Shown: positions 11,466-23,514, counted from the first letter of the stretch. The stretch: 64,000 nt of DNA from Parasponia andersonii (GCA_002914805.1 JXTB01000242.1:75816-139815), one strand, 5' to 3'. Numbers and translations: made by a program. Notes: generated by a model from the sequence alone, not told the origin.

Positions 11466-12051
11466 TGTATTTTCTTTTAGCTTCTTTTCCAATTACTATG
11501 GCAATGGTACGTTGCTTCGCATTGGTGATTGGAGCACATAGATTATGACCAATTCGGTATTGCTATGTTGTCACGTAGCTGTGCTATAGGGTTGTTGTAA
11601 TTGTATTGTGAGTAAAATACAGCTGTAAAAAAGGTAAAATTTTGGTGTTTAATAAATATAATAGGGACAGAAATTTTTATACTCGTCTGAAAAAAAAAGC
11701 GAGTTACCAATGTCTCTTCCTCCCTCTTTTTCTCTCTAATTGCTTTTAAAACCTAAAAGCTGAACCTGGAAGCAATTCCTTGCCTGATTCTTATTGCCTT
11801 TTGTTCCGCTTCTGTCTTGTTTAGGAATCGGTAAGACGTGGCTCACCCTTAACAAGTAATCAATTAAATTACTGATCTTGGAAAGTGTGATTTAAATTAC
11901 TAAGTCTGGAATCTCATTCCCATTTCTAGTATCGCTAAAAGGAAACAAAATAAAAAATGTATGCATAAAAATAACTTTTTTTAAGGAAAATGTATAAACG
12001 TATTTCAGTAATTTAAATCATTATATTCCCTTTCTTATTTTTCACTATATT
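11466..12051. other. Intergenic DNA
   Basis: Mixed-composition sequence without a convincing open frame, repeat or element end. Confidence 0.4.
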
Positions 12052-14629
12052 TGTAAAAAAATTTGGCCCAAGTTAAAGGGTATAAGGGTAAATTTGAGCT
12101 AAGGATAATATTGTAAATTCGAATTTTCAAAATAATTAATCAAAAATTATTGAATAAATTTGGTCCAGTTTAAATCAAAAATTATTGGATGAAAATGTAA
12201 AGAGAGTGTTTAAAACAGGGACAAAAATTAAATTTTGTAAGGGAAAGAGTGAAAGAAATTCTTTGAAACTGGGTCAAGGTATAAAAAATAACAATAATTT
12301 CCTTTAACTCAGATACTGACACGAGTCCCACTTACTCCAGATGTTCCCTTTAAATCCCTCAATTCTTTTCATCTTTTCACTTGAGGTCCTGGTACCATTA
12401 GAGAGCCCCAAGCTCTGCCGATAGCCACCACGAGCACATCACTTGCCTTCCTTGCTGACGCACCACCCGAGCAGCACTGCCACCAGCTGACGATGGTGCG
12501 CTGCCTGTCACCACCATTGGTCGCACCGCCCAGCTGTGTAAAATTGACGTTGAGGCCGCGATGGGTGTTGCCATTTTTGGAGATTTCAGGCGCACTTTTC
12601 TGCCGTCAGCTGCGTGGATGGTCAATGACTCCTACCTGTAGTTAATCCCATGAATTTTGTCCTCTAATTTCCGATATATAAGCTCCCGTGAGCATTAGAA
12701 TTTATCCGATCAATTTTTTTTCAAAATTTGAATTCAGTATTTTCCAAGTATTTTGTATAACATATGGCTTGTTGGTGATAGTTAGTATAATTACCGAAGG
12801 ATTAAACGCATAAAATAGAATGATTGTTTCTAAGGAGTTAAGTTTATGATTGATAGAGGAGTAGTAGTTGGATGGTAACCTCCTCGGAATATCACGTTGC
12901 ATCCTTGCTTTTTTTTACGAGTTTGCTTAGTTCAAGTAGTACCGTTTTAAATTTCGGCAAGGCCGAAAGACAAATTTTGATATAAAATATGACTGAATTT
13001 TGAAATAGTACGAAAATCAAGAAAGTAATTCGTGAATAGTTTTATGAGGCTAGATCTTGTATTGGCACTCAATAACACGAAAATCAAGAAAGTAATTCGT
13101 GAATAGTTTTATGAGACTAGATCTTGTATTGGACTCATTATTGACAAATTAAATGTCCAACATAGTGCTTGTAGGTACTCTAAATTCAATAATGACCTCC
13201 ATTTATCTAAAAGTACATTAATTTTTGAATTAAAAAAATCACTTCTTCAAATAGATTTATTGTGATTTTGAAATAACTATTCGAATACCCAAGTGACCAA
13301 CAGAAGTTTCTTCGAGCGTCTTTATCTTGATAAAACTACTATATCAAAATAGGGGTTCAATTACTTAGTTTTATACGTGATTTGATTTATAATTGCATTA
13401 TAATTGATTTATGAAAAATTGTGAATTTTATGACGGTTAGTAAATTATTGAGACACATTGGATTATACTAGGATTAGATTATGTGGAATTTTAAACATAT
13501 TTCTAAATTATGATTATGGGGTAATATAACGATGTGTTGCCCATGTTACATTAAATCTCAAAATAATGCTAAGTGGGAATTTAAAGTATAATTTGATTAT
13601 TCCATGATGCAAGATTATTGTGTACTTTTAAATATTGTGTATGCTATAAGATCGCACATAAGATACATCTTAGGCATAGTGGTGTTTAGTGGGCAACCAG
13701 TATTCTCACCTTAGGTGAGAGCTTATAAACCCGTGCGTGGTTTTTTGATTCTTCTCATTCTGTAGGTGTAAGCATTCAGTTGCCTTTCCGGTTCAATAAA
13801 CTTAGACATATGGATGTCCCTCTAGTTTTCTAAGATATGTATTATGCAGAGAGTACTTAGTATACATAGTACGAGTTATTCTCTTCGTTATGAGAGGATG
13901 TGAAATCATGGATAGGATAATTTATGATATGTACGATGATGTGATTTTAGTTTTGATTTCGAATATGTGATTATTCTGGTTATTGATTATTTTTATAAAC
14001 TTGGTTTATAAATAGATTTTGGAAAAGATATTAACCCTACAGGTCTAGTAAAATTGATCAATCTAAAAAGGTAATTGAATTTCTACTAAGCATGTGAAAA
14101 CTCACTCTCATAATTCTCTTACTTTTAAGTATTCGTTTGTTTGAGATAGTAATCTTGGCGGTCGGACAAACTATATAGTTTGTACTTATTTTCCTACTAT
14201 TCTTCCTTGATGAGTATCTATTTTATGTTATCTTTCTTTTTTTATCTAATTATTCAGTCAAAATTAGTAAATCTTCTAAGTAGATGTATGAGGATAATTT
14301 TACTAAGAAATTAATACTTCAAGTAATTTCAGGTAAATTATTTTGGATATTAAACTGAAGTTCTCAGTCAAACTCAATTTACTAAAATTGATGATTTCAA
14401 CAAGTATTTAAATAAAATAGTTGAAAAATTTCTTTAACCTTATCGAATATTTTTCATAAATAATCAAAAACTAAAAGGGTTTTGAATATATAGAATTCAT
14501 AATGATTTGAAGATTAAAACGAAATTATCTAATACTCGATTTCTTTAAATTTAATAAAATTAATACTTTATTTTATTTTTACTTAAAATTACTAAAAATC
14601 ACTGTTTTAGATTTCCGATCATCACAACA
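12052..14629 (+). mobile_element. Highly diverged gypsy-type solo LTR
   Basis: In plus orientation it parallels the LTR of the chromovirus at 41753-53407, which lies on the other strand. Shared order: start TGTAAAAA; an AT-rich zone; a GC-rich patch (12398-12625); then blocks resembling TAAACCCGTGCG (13727), GTAGGTGTAAGCATTCAGTTGCC (13764), GGATGTCCC (13812), GAGTACTTAGT (13852), ATGAGAGGATGTGAAATCATGG (13889) and TACTAAGCATGTGAAAACTCAC (14083). A plausible end is ATCATCACAACA near 14629. No second LTR or internal coding region lies nearby, so a solo LTR is inferred. Flanking 5-mers do not match, so the ends are approximate. Confidence 0.5.
13011..13137 (+). repeat. Tandem duplication, 67-bp unit, two copies
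   Basis: CGAAAATCAAGAAAGTAATT begins at 13011 and 13078. The units are nearly identical through TCTTGTATTGG. It lies inside the diverged LTR and is probably a recent replication-slippage product. Confidence 0.85.
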
Positions 14630-15766
14630 TTTAGAAATAGAAATCATATTATTCATTCTTTCATTCCTAAAATACCAAGTAAATAGTCTAATTAAATGAG
14701 TGTTTTAATCTTAAATATATATGACTACAGATATTTTTTTACTCTTTTTTTTTGAGGAAATATATTTTTTACTCTTATTCATTCATGTATCCACGGATAA
14801 ATAAACATGTACTAATTGATTGAATTATACATTATTAGAATTATTGGTGGGCAGATCCATCTCAGTATCATTTGAATTCACTGCGTTGGCATCTACTGTA
14901 CCAGTGCAAACATTTTGACAGGGCAACACAATTTACGACATTCAAGAACCGTGGCGGTACTTTTGCTCAGAAACAAAAGAACAAAAAAAATAAAATCAAC
15001 TTATTCACTGGGAATCCAGATCGTTTCGCTGTAATTGCGGAAATTAATTGAAAATGGGGTTTTGCTAGCCAAATTGAATATCGTGATATTTTTTCTTTGA
15101 TTTATGAGTTAATATTGTTTTAGTTGGAAGAGAGACCAGCGGGGATGGAAAGATTTTTCTAAATCAGACAAATCATTATGTCAATTAGGCAAAAGAAGAT
15201 CTTCCCATCTTTTTAATTTTGCGGTGACGCAAGCAACAACCAAAATCTTTTTATTTATTTGTTTATTATTATTATTTAATGTTTGTATATATAGGATGAA
15301 AAAAAACGACTAACCAAAGAATTGAGACCGTAAAATATTGTTTTAGGACCACCACGTTATTTAACGTTTTTCAAGAATTTAGCACCAATTTTATTGTTAT
15401 TTTTTATTTTTTTTGGAGAATATTTTTTCAAAGTTACATGCCACATTAGATATTACTTATTACTGTGATATATTAAGAAACGATAAATAGATATATTTAG
15501 ATGTTGAAATAACTAAATATACGATTGATCACAGGACATATTACAGTGCAATTAATTAACAAATAAGCGATACTAGCTTTCAACATTTCACGCGTTTTCT
15601 ACAAAAACGTAAAAGAAAAAAAAAACCATGTGTTAATCAAGTTCGTACGGTAACAAATTAATTACATTATGATTTTCTTTTCATATAAGCATACGTACGT
15701 CGAGGAAGCTGATATGATAGATCGTCAAATATTTCCTCATATTTATCTCAATAAACTTCATAAATA
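14630..15766. other. AT-rich intergenic DNA
   Basis: No open frame, repeat or element end that I can support. Confidence 0.4.
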
Positions 15767-15896
15767 GTATTTTTTAAAATAAAAATTTTAAAAGTGATTT
15801 TTTTATAAATATTTTGGGAATGTTTTTTAAAAATACCAAAATTTACAATTATATTTTGAAAACTACCACTTTTAAAACTTTTATTTTGAACAATAC
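15767..15896. repeat. AT-rich inverted repeat (hairpin)
   Basis: GTATTTTTTAAAATAAAAAT at the left is complementary to TTTTATTTTGAACAATAC at the right, and the arms continue inward through AAAAGTGAT / ACCACTTTT. Arms of about 40 bases surround a central AT-rich loop. It could be a small MITE. Confidence 0.55.
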
Positions 15897-18282
15897 AATT
15901 TTTAGAAATATTTATAAAAATATCACTTTACATGAGGCTAGAGAGATAATGACAAGAGAAATAGTGATGAAAAAGAAAATGTTAAGAAAAATAGTAATAT
16001 GAGTCTAGATATGTTTGAATTTTGATACTAGTATTTCTACAAAATTATTTAAAAAAGTTTTGGAAATAAGAAATTTTTGTTTTCAAAATTTGAAAAATTT
16101 TATTGTCAAATTAGAAAAACGAAAAACAAAATTAGTTTTATCAAACATACTTTTGAAAAATATTTCTACTTTTTTGATTAAAAAACAAAAAACTACTTAA
16201 ATAAGCTATTACCAAAACAAGCTCTAAACTAAACTGTTAGTGATCAATTTTGCCTTCACCTTCATTAGAAGTGTTGTAACTTTTAGTGGCAGTAATTAAT
16301 TCAAATAATAAATAATAACTTGAGCATTCTGACTAAGATCGCATTAATTCAATTAATTAAAGACGATGGGTTTTAGAGTTTAGAACCAAACTTTGCCCTT
16401 CTAGAAACAGGTGAATTAAAAGTTTGGACTAATACTTATTAATAAGCATGCTGACCGCAGGAGAAATTCACAATAAATATGCTTCACGTTCATTTTTCCA
16501 CACTGAGATTTGAGATAAACCTTCTGCAAGTAATAATATTATATTACGATAGAAAACTAGAGAATCGTCTTTCTTAGGATAAACAGTTTTTATTTTATTT
16601 TATTTTATTTTTTTGGCAGGACGGAGATATTTATTACTTGTAAGGAGACGTTAATCTAGTCTACAAATTGATTCGTTGAATAGATTGAAAAAATTACAGA
16701 ATTTGAAATAATTAATGACTTTGTTTTTTCTGCAAGTTACACATTAATTATATCAACTGGGTTATTAATTAATAATCTTAAAGTCAGGATCAAATTTGTA
16801 CATGAAGGAAGAAAGTATCTCTCTCTCAAAAAAAATAAAAAACAAAGGAAGAAAATATATTACATGTATAAACAATAATATATATTTTTTCCCTAAAAAG
16901 AAGGTGATATCCTCTCTTTACGCTATGCGCCTTTAAATCAAGCTTGGGAGGCGAGCGTTTTCGAAGATATTCAATTTGTATTAGTTGTTTGGCAACCACT
17001 TCTATAAACAATATGCTATTAGCTATAATATTTAAATAGCTACGAGCCGGCCCTATTAGTGATGGAGGGTCGCGGAGACGTATTTACAAGTCAATATTAC
17101 TGTAAGATAATCATATTTTAGATCGACAGTAGAAAATGATGAGTCTTTTTGCATTAAAAGTTAGACGAGAACAGGAATTAGCAGAGTAATTAATATGGTG
17201 CGGGACACGAACTTTTTTTTGCACCAATTCAATGATATGACATGGTTATTTTAAATTATACAGTCTCATTTTGTATTAAGGTGTGATTTAAGATCATATG
17301 ACTGCATTTAGTGTAAATTGTTTGAGTACTGCTTAACATTACTCGAGAAATTAAGATGAATCTGGAAGCTATGATCACGTGGTTTAAGTTCCTCAAGGCA
17401 AAAGGTAGTGAATTAAAAAAGAAGCGGAGACATCAAATCATGAATTAATTTAATGATTCATATATACGTAATAACAAGAGTACCTCACCAAAAAAAAGAA
17501 GAGAAGGATTAATTATGGACGCGCGTGACAAGTGTTCGTAAATTGTACTGTAGTTTTTGTCTACATGTATCAAATATCTATATATATAGATGATCGTAGG
17601 TTCACTGAATCTGACCAAGTCAAATTTTACTAGCTGAAAAAAAAATATGGGCTTTATAGTTTTTTTTTTTAATTTATTCTGGTGAAAGGTTTTAAAGGTT
17701 AGATGTAAAAATGATATGCCCCCTATTTAATTCACGTCTTTCAAATTAATATAAAAAAAGGCGAAGGTGCCGACATGTTCCGTAGCATTTCCATGTAGTC
17801 AATTTATATATATAATATATCTGGATATTGACAAATAGTTTGGAAAAATATATCATCCAATTTAAAATTAACAATCGGATTAAATTATAATTTTCCTTCT
17901 GGCGTCACCGAGATTTTGTTTCTTCTTTTTTTTTTTTCTTTTTTTTTTATTTGTTAGTGGAAACTTTTAAAATTGATTAGGTACAACTAATCCATTCCCC
18001 TGACTAGCAAAACCCAAAAAGCAAAATGAATTGTTCCGAGCAACGATATACGTTCCAAATAAGAAAATTAATATAGTGACTTCAAATCAAAAATATTTCA
18101 TACACAATGTAATCGTAATGCGAGGATCAGGGTTTTCGAACAATGAATGTGACTAATTCACTTAATTAAGACTTTGAGGATTCGTTGTGACCACAAATAC
18201 CAACTCCTAGTTTCTCAACTATACTTTTTTTTCTTTAAAACTACTTTTGACCTAGTGCATATAAGTAACGAATATATATATA
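15897..18282. other. AT-rich intergenic DNA, no gene
   Basis: Two short open frames (15814-16002, 16015-16200) are low-complexity K/N/I/F-rich translations of AT-rich DNA and are not credible proteins. Simple T-runs lie near 17920-17950. Nothing else is recognised. Confidence 0.45.
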
Positions 18283-18956
18283 AGGCACTAATCGGTAGGT
18301 ATTTTTTTTTTATTTATATATAGGTATCAATTTGGCCAATGAAAATTTAGCATGCATATTTTTTTATTGTAAAAAGTAAGAAAGAGAAAGATCATTAATG
18401 ATGCACGTCTTTTCATGCACTTCATTATAACCAGACGGTGATCCAATAGCTAAAAAAAAATACCTACTCATAGGTAAAGAAAAAAAATACCTATTGGATT
18501 GGCAACCATATATATGGGCACCAATCCAGTAGGTATTTTTTTTTTACCTATGCATAGGTATCAATTTGACCAATGAAAATTTAACATGCACATTTTTTTA
18601 TTGTAAAAAGTAAGAGAGAGAAAGATCATTAATGATGCACGTCTTTTCATGTACTTCATTATAACCATTAAATCACCATTAGACGGTAATCCAACAGCTA
18701 AAAAAAAAATACCTACTCATAGGTAAAGAAAAAAAATACCTATTGGATTGGCAACCATATATATGGGCACCAATCCAGTAGGTATTTTTTTTTTTACCTA
18801 TGCATAAGTATCAATTTGACCAATGAAAATTTAGCATGTATATTTTTTTATTATAAAAAATAAGAGAGAGAAAAATCATTAATAATGCACGTCTTTTCAT
18901 GCACTTCATTATAACCATTGGATCACCATTAGACGGTCATCCAACAGCTAAATTTT
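18283..18956 (+). repeat. Tandem array of foldback units upstream of polyphenol oxidase
   Basis: Three units share GGTATCAATTTGACCAATGA starting near 18323, 18557 and 18807 (spacings 234 and 250). Each runs on through a TCATTAATGATGCACGTC block to an ACGG...ATCCAA block. Between units sit two near-perfect hairpins of about 100 bp (18461-18560 and 18710-18810). Arms of about 45 bases run from TACCTACTCATAGGTA to TACCTATGCATAGGTA and contain ATTGGATTGG / CCAATCCAGT near the tip. A half-hairpin lies at 18283-18326. Unit termini are themselves small palindromes. Possibly a MITE captured in a tandem duplication. Confidence 0.85.
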
Positions 18957-19387
18957 AAACTAATATTACAATAATATATCTGTAATTAGATAATTTAATT
19001 AATTTATTAATTCTTTCTTAAATTTATAATTATAATTTTTTTAAAAAAAATAAAATTTAATTAATAACTATCACTTGCTACAAATTTATTATAAATTTAA
19101 AAAAAAATATCTCACACACATTATCACACATTATTAAGATTTGAATATCTGACCTCTAAATTCATTCATTCCACCTAAAATATTGGACCAGATAAACTAT
19201 CCAGTTGGCAAATTTATAATTAGCATGTGTTACTGTAACATTTAGTGCTGATCGTTATTCTTTATCGAATCGTCAAAATCTACCACGTGAGCATGGTCAT
19301 TTAATAAGATTTGTTTAGCAATTTCGAGTGGGGGCGGCTAGCGTGTATGACTCACCACAAATAGAGAAAAGTTTAGCGCACTTCTAT
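18957..19387. promoter_or_regulatory. Upstream region of polyphenol oxidase
   Basis: AT-rich DNA between the foldback array and the TATA box. The only motif I single out is the G-box CACGTG at 19284-19289. Remaining promoter elements are not identifiable by eye. Confidence 0.4.
19284..19289 (+). promoter_or_regulatory. G-box (CACGTG)
   Basis: A palindromic CACGTG about 100 bp upstream of the TATA box. This core binds plant bHLH and bZIP factors in light, ABA and jasmonate responses. Position is suitable, but function is inferred from the motif only. Confidence 0.45.
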
Positions 19388-19395
19388 TATAAAAA
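19388..19395 (+). promoter_or_regulatory. TATA box of polyphenol oxidase
   Basis: TATAAAAA lies 66 bp upstream of the ATG, which predicts a start of transcription near 19418-19425 and a short leader of about 30 nt. Confidence 0.7.
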
Positions 19396-19453
19396 GAAAA
19401 AAAGCCAACCTCATTTCTTCAACGTACTCCGACCGGATCGAATTAATTAAGCC

Positions 19454-21277
19454 ATGGCTTCTCTCTCCACCACGCCACCACTCACCACCGGCACTGCCAC
19501 CACGGCCTCCTCTTCCTTCTCTCCTTTCTTCAACAAAAACTCCCATATCCCCTCAACCAAAAACCACAAAAATAAGCATTACCTTGTACGTAGATCACTT
19601 TCATGCAAAGCCACCAACAACAACAACGACCTCAGCTCTAAAAACGACGTAGGGTCATCATCACAAACCCCACAACCCAAAATCGATAGGAGAAATGTCC
19701 TCCTTGGTCTCGGAGGCCTCTACGGCATGGCGGGGCTTCGCGAGGGCGATCCATTCGCCTTCGCCGACCCCATTGCTCCGCCAGACATATCAAAATGTGG
19801 GGCTGCCGACTTGCCAGCTGGAGCTGATCCAGTCAATTGCTGTCCCCCATTTTCCTCAAAGATCGTAGACTACAAGCCACCTCCCGTGGGGAGAGTGCGT
19901 ATAAGGCCGGCAGCTCACGCCGTCGATAGCACTTACTTAGCCAAGTTCAACAAAGCCTTGCAGCTCATGAGGGCTCTCCCGGGTGACGATCCGAGAAGCT
20001 TCAAGCAACAAGCCAACATTCACTGCGCCTACTGCGACGGTGCTTACGAGCAAGTCGGATTCCCTAATCTGGACATCCAAGTACACAACTCTTGGCTCTT
20101 CTTTCCCTTCCACCGTTGGTACTTGTACTTCTACGAGAGAATCTTAGGAAAGCTTATTGAAGACCCGACTTTCGCTATGCCATTCTGGAACTGGGACGCA
20201 CCCGCGGGAATGCAAATGCCGGCCATTTACGCTAACCCTAGTTCCGCACTCTACGACCCGTTGCGAAACAAAAACCACCAGCCTCCGACTATGATCGACC
20301 TTGATTTCAACGGCCAGGACGAGTCAACTTCCGACCAAGCTCAGATCAACGCCAACCTAGCCATCATGTACCGCCAAGTGGTGTCCAACGGCCGCAGCCC
20401 TAGACTATACCTCGGAGCGCCTTATCGGGCCGGAGACCCCACCGATCCCGGTGCGGGCTCACTGGAGAACATCCCTCACGGCCCTGTCCACATTTGGGCC
20501 GGTGACCAAACCCAGCCCAACTGGGAGGACATGGGCAACTTCTACTCGGCTGGTAGAGACCCAATATTCTACGCTCACCACTCCAACGTGGACCGAATGT
20601 GGAGTGTATGGAAGAGCTTGGGAGGCAGACGGCAAGATTTCACGGACCGGGATTGGCTCGACGCCGCCTTTCTCTTCTACGACGAGAACGCTCAGCTTGT
20701 GCGTGTTAAGGTCCGAGACTGCCTTGACAGCCGAAAGCTTGGCTATGAGTATCAGAACGTTGACATTCCATGGTTGAACACACGACCGACGCCACGTAGA
20801 TCGCCGCTTAGCCGGGTGAAGAGCACTTTGGGACGCATCGGGGTGCCGGTGGCCCATGGGGATGAGCTTCCGAAGGTGACGTTTCCAGTGAAGTTGGACA
20901 AGACGGTGAAGGTCTTGGTGGCCAGGCCCAAGAAGAAGAAGAGGAGCAAGAAGGAGAAGGAGGCTGCTGACGAGATATTGGTGATTGAAGGGATTGAGTA
21001 CAACAGAGATGTGCCAGTCAAGTTCGATGTTTTCATCAACGACGAGGATGACGCGCCGACTGGGCCCGACAAGAGTGAGTTCGCCGGGAGCTACGTCAGC
21101 GTGCCACATAAGCACAAGAGCAAGTCAAAGATCAATACTCGATTGAATTTGGGGATCACGGACTTGTTGGAGGATTTGGATGCCGAGGACGATGAGCATG
21201 TGGTGGTCACTTTGGTGCCAAAGATTGGGATAGGAGAAGTCACCATTGGTAGCCTCAAAATTGAGTATGATACTTGA
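19454..21277 (+). CDS. PPO: Polyphenol oxidase (catechol oxidase type), thylakoid lumen
   Basis: A 607-residue intronless dicopper oxidase that converts o-diphenols to o-quinones, the browning and defence reaction. Residues 1-78 are Ser/Thr/Asn-rich, like a chloroplast transit peptide. A twin-arginine lumen signal follows (RRNVLLGLGGLYG, 79-91), with likely cleavage after AFA at 104. CuA ligands are H190, H211 and H220; C194 is placed for the Cys-His thioether. CuB ligands are H342, H346 and H376 (HHSNVDRMW). F363 aligns with the gate residue, E338 with the water-keeper, and the residue after the first CuB His is Gly. The DWL domain starts near 401 and the KFDV domain near 522, with a Lys-rich linker at 492-503. 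Length is normal for the family. The ATG at 19454 has context GCCATGG. Its GC content is clearly above that of its surroundings, and no lesion is seen. Monophenolase activity cannot be judged. Confidence 0.97.
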   Translation: MASLSTTPPLTTGTATTASSSFSPFFNKNSHIPSTKNHKNKHYLVRRSLSCKATNNNNDLSSKNDVGSSSQTPQPKIDRRNVLLGLGGLYGMAGLREGDPFAFADPIAPPDISKCGAADLPAGADPVNCCPPFSSKIVDYKPPPVGRVRIRPAAHAVDSTYLAKFNKALQLMRALPGDDPRSFKQQANIHCAYCDGAYEQVGFPNLDIQVHNSWLFFPFHRWYLYFYERILGKLIEDPTFAMPFWNWDAPAGMQMPAIYANPSSALYDPLRNKNHQPPTMIDLDFNGQDESTSDQAQINANLAIMYRQVVSNGRSPRLYLGAPYRAGDPTDPGAGSLENIPHGPVHIWAGDQTQPNWEDMGNFYSAGRDPIFYAHHSNVDRMWSVWKSLGGRRQDFTDRDWLDAAFLFYDENAQLVRVKVRDCLDSRKLGYEYQNVDIPWLNTRPTPRRSPLSRVKSTLGRIGVPVAHGDELPKVTFPVKLDKTVKVLVARPKKKKRSKKEKEAADEILVIEGIEYNRDVPVKFDVFINDEDDAPTGPDKSEFAGSYVSVPHKHKSKSKINTRLNLGITDLLEDLDAEDDEHVVVTLVPKIGIGEVTIGSLKIEYDT

Positions 21278-21289
21278 AAAATTTTAGTA

Positions 21290-21295
21290 AATAAA
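21290..21295 (+). terminator. Possible polyadenylation signal
   Basis: AATAAA lies 13 bases after the stop codon of the polyphenol oxidase gene. Plant signals are loose, so other sites downstream are equally possible. Confidence 0.35.
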
Positions 21296-23171
21296 ATCGG
21301 ATGGGTGTCGTTTGATTGGATTCTTCGAAATTGGCCATGTCTTCTGTGATTGGGAAGATATGCCGTTTATGCCAAGCGTGCAACGTTTCTTTTTTTTTTN
21401 GTGGAACTTCCTGAATAATCGCACACACCATGTGCAAATAACTAGAGAGTTGACTCTCGTATGCAAATCTAAGAGTACATGACTGAAGTTTTACTCTTGC
21501 AATTATGAGTACGGTGGCTCTGGTTCCACTTTCTTTTTTTTTTTCAAATTCTTTTCACCCTTTTTTCTAATGCCCATCTCACAAAATTTTTAAATTTGAT
21601 ATATTCTCTTTTTTCTTTTTCTATACATCTTTTAAATTTAATTAGTTCAGAGCCTATTATTTAAGAAAAAGGACTGAAAAGCTTATTTTGATTTTCACTA
21701 TTTTGACAAGACTGTTAAATATATTGGTGTATCAAAATATATAACAATTTTTCCAACTAATATACAGACTCAAGGTTCGAACACTCATACTCTCAGTTAA
21801 GATAGAGTGCAATTTTTTTTTAACAAAATAAGAAAGATGAAGTGCATCTAACCACAGCTAGCGCTAAAAGCATATCATCTTTGACTATAAAATGAAAATC
21901 TTAATCTTAAAGTTAGTGTCACAAGTTGATAAATAATCAATGAGTTCTTTCATTGGCGTGTTTGAAAAGATATGAGTTAAAAGAATTCTACTATTTATTG
22001 TCGTGCATTTTATTTTATAGGAGTGTTTTCTGTGAGAAAAATAAACTAAATGAGAGGTGAGGAGAAAAATAGAGAGGTGACTATACAAGTTATAGAATCT
22101 ATAATACCATTACGAGTATAATTTCTTTCTTTTTTTCTTTACTTTTTATGCACGTTTGTATATTTGATTACCTTGCTTGTACCTAATTATCACGGAGTTG
22201 ACTCCAGAAATATTAGCGACTATTTACCTAATGCCTAACGTAATTAAGAAAACTTTCGATCGTCAATATTGGCAGCAACAAATGAAACGTTGTCAACGAT
22301 AACCATCTGTTTTCAAAGAGAAAAAAAATTAGTCTATAAGCTAATATTTCCATAAACTATTGGTCAGCGGGAAAAAAAAAAAAAAAAACACTGGCCTTAA
22401 AGAGGATTAATGTAAACGGAGACATTACCTTACAGATGAAGTCTTATACCGTTTGATTTATCGATATGATCCTTGCAATTCTACGCTGCAGATATATTAT
22501 CAACCAAAACATATATATAGAAAGACAGAAACAGCAGCTAACGATGTATTATTCGAATATGTATTTTTATACATATAATGATCACAGGTACAAGCTAATG
22601 GAATTGAAAAATCTATCAATTTGAAAGGCAGAAAGGAGGCCATCCAGAAGCAGAGCAGGGTTATTACCACCACGAACCACAATCACTCATGTCAAAGCAT
22701 CGATCGATTTATTTTCTCCATATATATTACTAATTGAAAGTACTAGTAGCTAGCTGAACTAGTCCACTTTCTTTTTTTTTTTTTTCGAAAGAATGAACAA
22801 GTACACTTTAATAACATTACAATGTAGTACGCTCAACACTAAATGATGCAACATTTAAAATTAAATTATAATTATTATGTTATTTTATGGCCTTGAAATG
22901 TTGCTTCTTTTCCCATTTAGCCCTCCACTTTTGAAACATATGTCACTGATACCCTCAAAATTTTTCCACATGGTAATGGGCTCAGAAATTCGGAATATTC
23001 TCGCTTTTCAATAGTTCAATACAATTAATTGTGAGTGACAAAGTCAGAAAGCCCTATTTAAATAATTAGACGCTATTCCAGAGTAGGCACAACTAGAAAA
23101 CTTCTTTTCCCCTTTAATATCCGCTTAGTTTGTCAGCGTATTATTATATATGCCTAAAGCTGGGTAGATAA
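21296..23171. other. AT-rich intergenic DNA with one N
   Basis: No credible gene. A single unresolved base is at 21400 after a T-run. Poly-T or poly-A runs at about 22374-22388 and 22773-22785 may mark old retro-insertions, but no coding remnant accompanies them. Confidence 0.45.
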
Positions 23172-23440
23172 TTGTTGTCCAAATAGCGTGTTCCATAGTA
23201 GAAATAACAATAATTTAGTATTTTAGAGTGATTTTACGGATTTGTCTTTAAGCATCTGGTTGTGACCTGTTATTGCGCGTGGTTATTTCGTCTTTTCGTT
23301 TTTGTTTGTATGATTTAGTCGAATTGTCCAACTGTCTCTGTGTATAGGTGATTGGATTTGGTTTTTGTATCTTTTCCTTTTGCCTTTGGTTATTTCGTCG
23401 TCCTTCTTCTATCAATTTACAGCTTTGTTTCTTTCTTTCT
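23172..23440 (+). repeat. Dispersed direct repeat, left copy
   Basis: This stretch is similar, in the same orientation, to 41187-41460. The strongest shared block is GGTTATTTCGTCTTTTCGTTTTTGTTTGTATGATTT (left) against GGTCATTTCGTC... (right), followed by CTGTCTCTGTGTAT and TTTTTGTATCTTTT. The two copies flank copia-2 and a T-rich region. They may be LTRs of a non-coding element or a local duplication. Confidence 0.6.
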
Positions 23441-23509
23441 CTCTCTCTCTCTCTCTTTTGAGTGCCTTCTTCTCTCTTTTTTTTTTTTTGGTTTTTTATG
23501 CCTTATTTT
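23441..23509 (+). repeat. CT microsatellite and T-rich tract
   Basis: A (CT)n run near 23429-23456 followed by T-rich DNA, just left of the copia-2 target site. Confidence 0.6.
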
Positions 23510-23514
23510 CTCTC
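23510..23514 (+). repeat. copia-2 target-site duplication, left
   Basis: CTCTC directly precedes the copia-2 5' LTR. The identical 5-mer follows the 3' LTR at 38840-38844. Confidence 0.7.

Noticed and set aside
12398..12625. GC-rich minus-strand open frame
   Set aside because: It sits at the position of the GC-rich patch of a diverged LTR and has no protein similarity I recognise.
15814..16200. Two short Lys/Asn/Ile/Phe-rich open frames
   Set aside because: Low-complexity translation of AT-rich DNA, partly inside an inverted repeat.
20459..21115. Minus-strand open frames opposite polyphenol oxidase
   Set aside because: Shadows of a GC-rich coding strand; no domain and no promoter.
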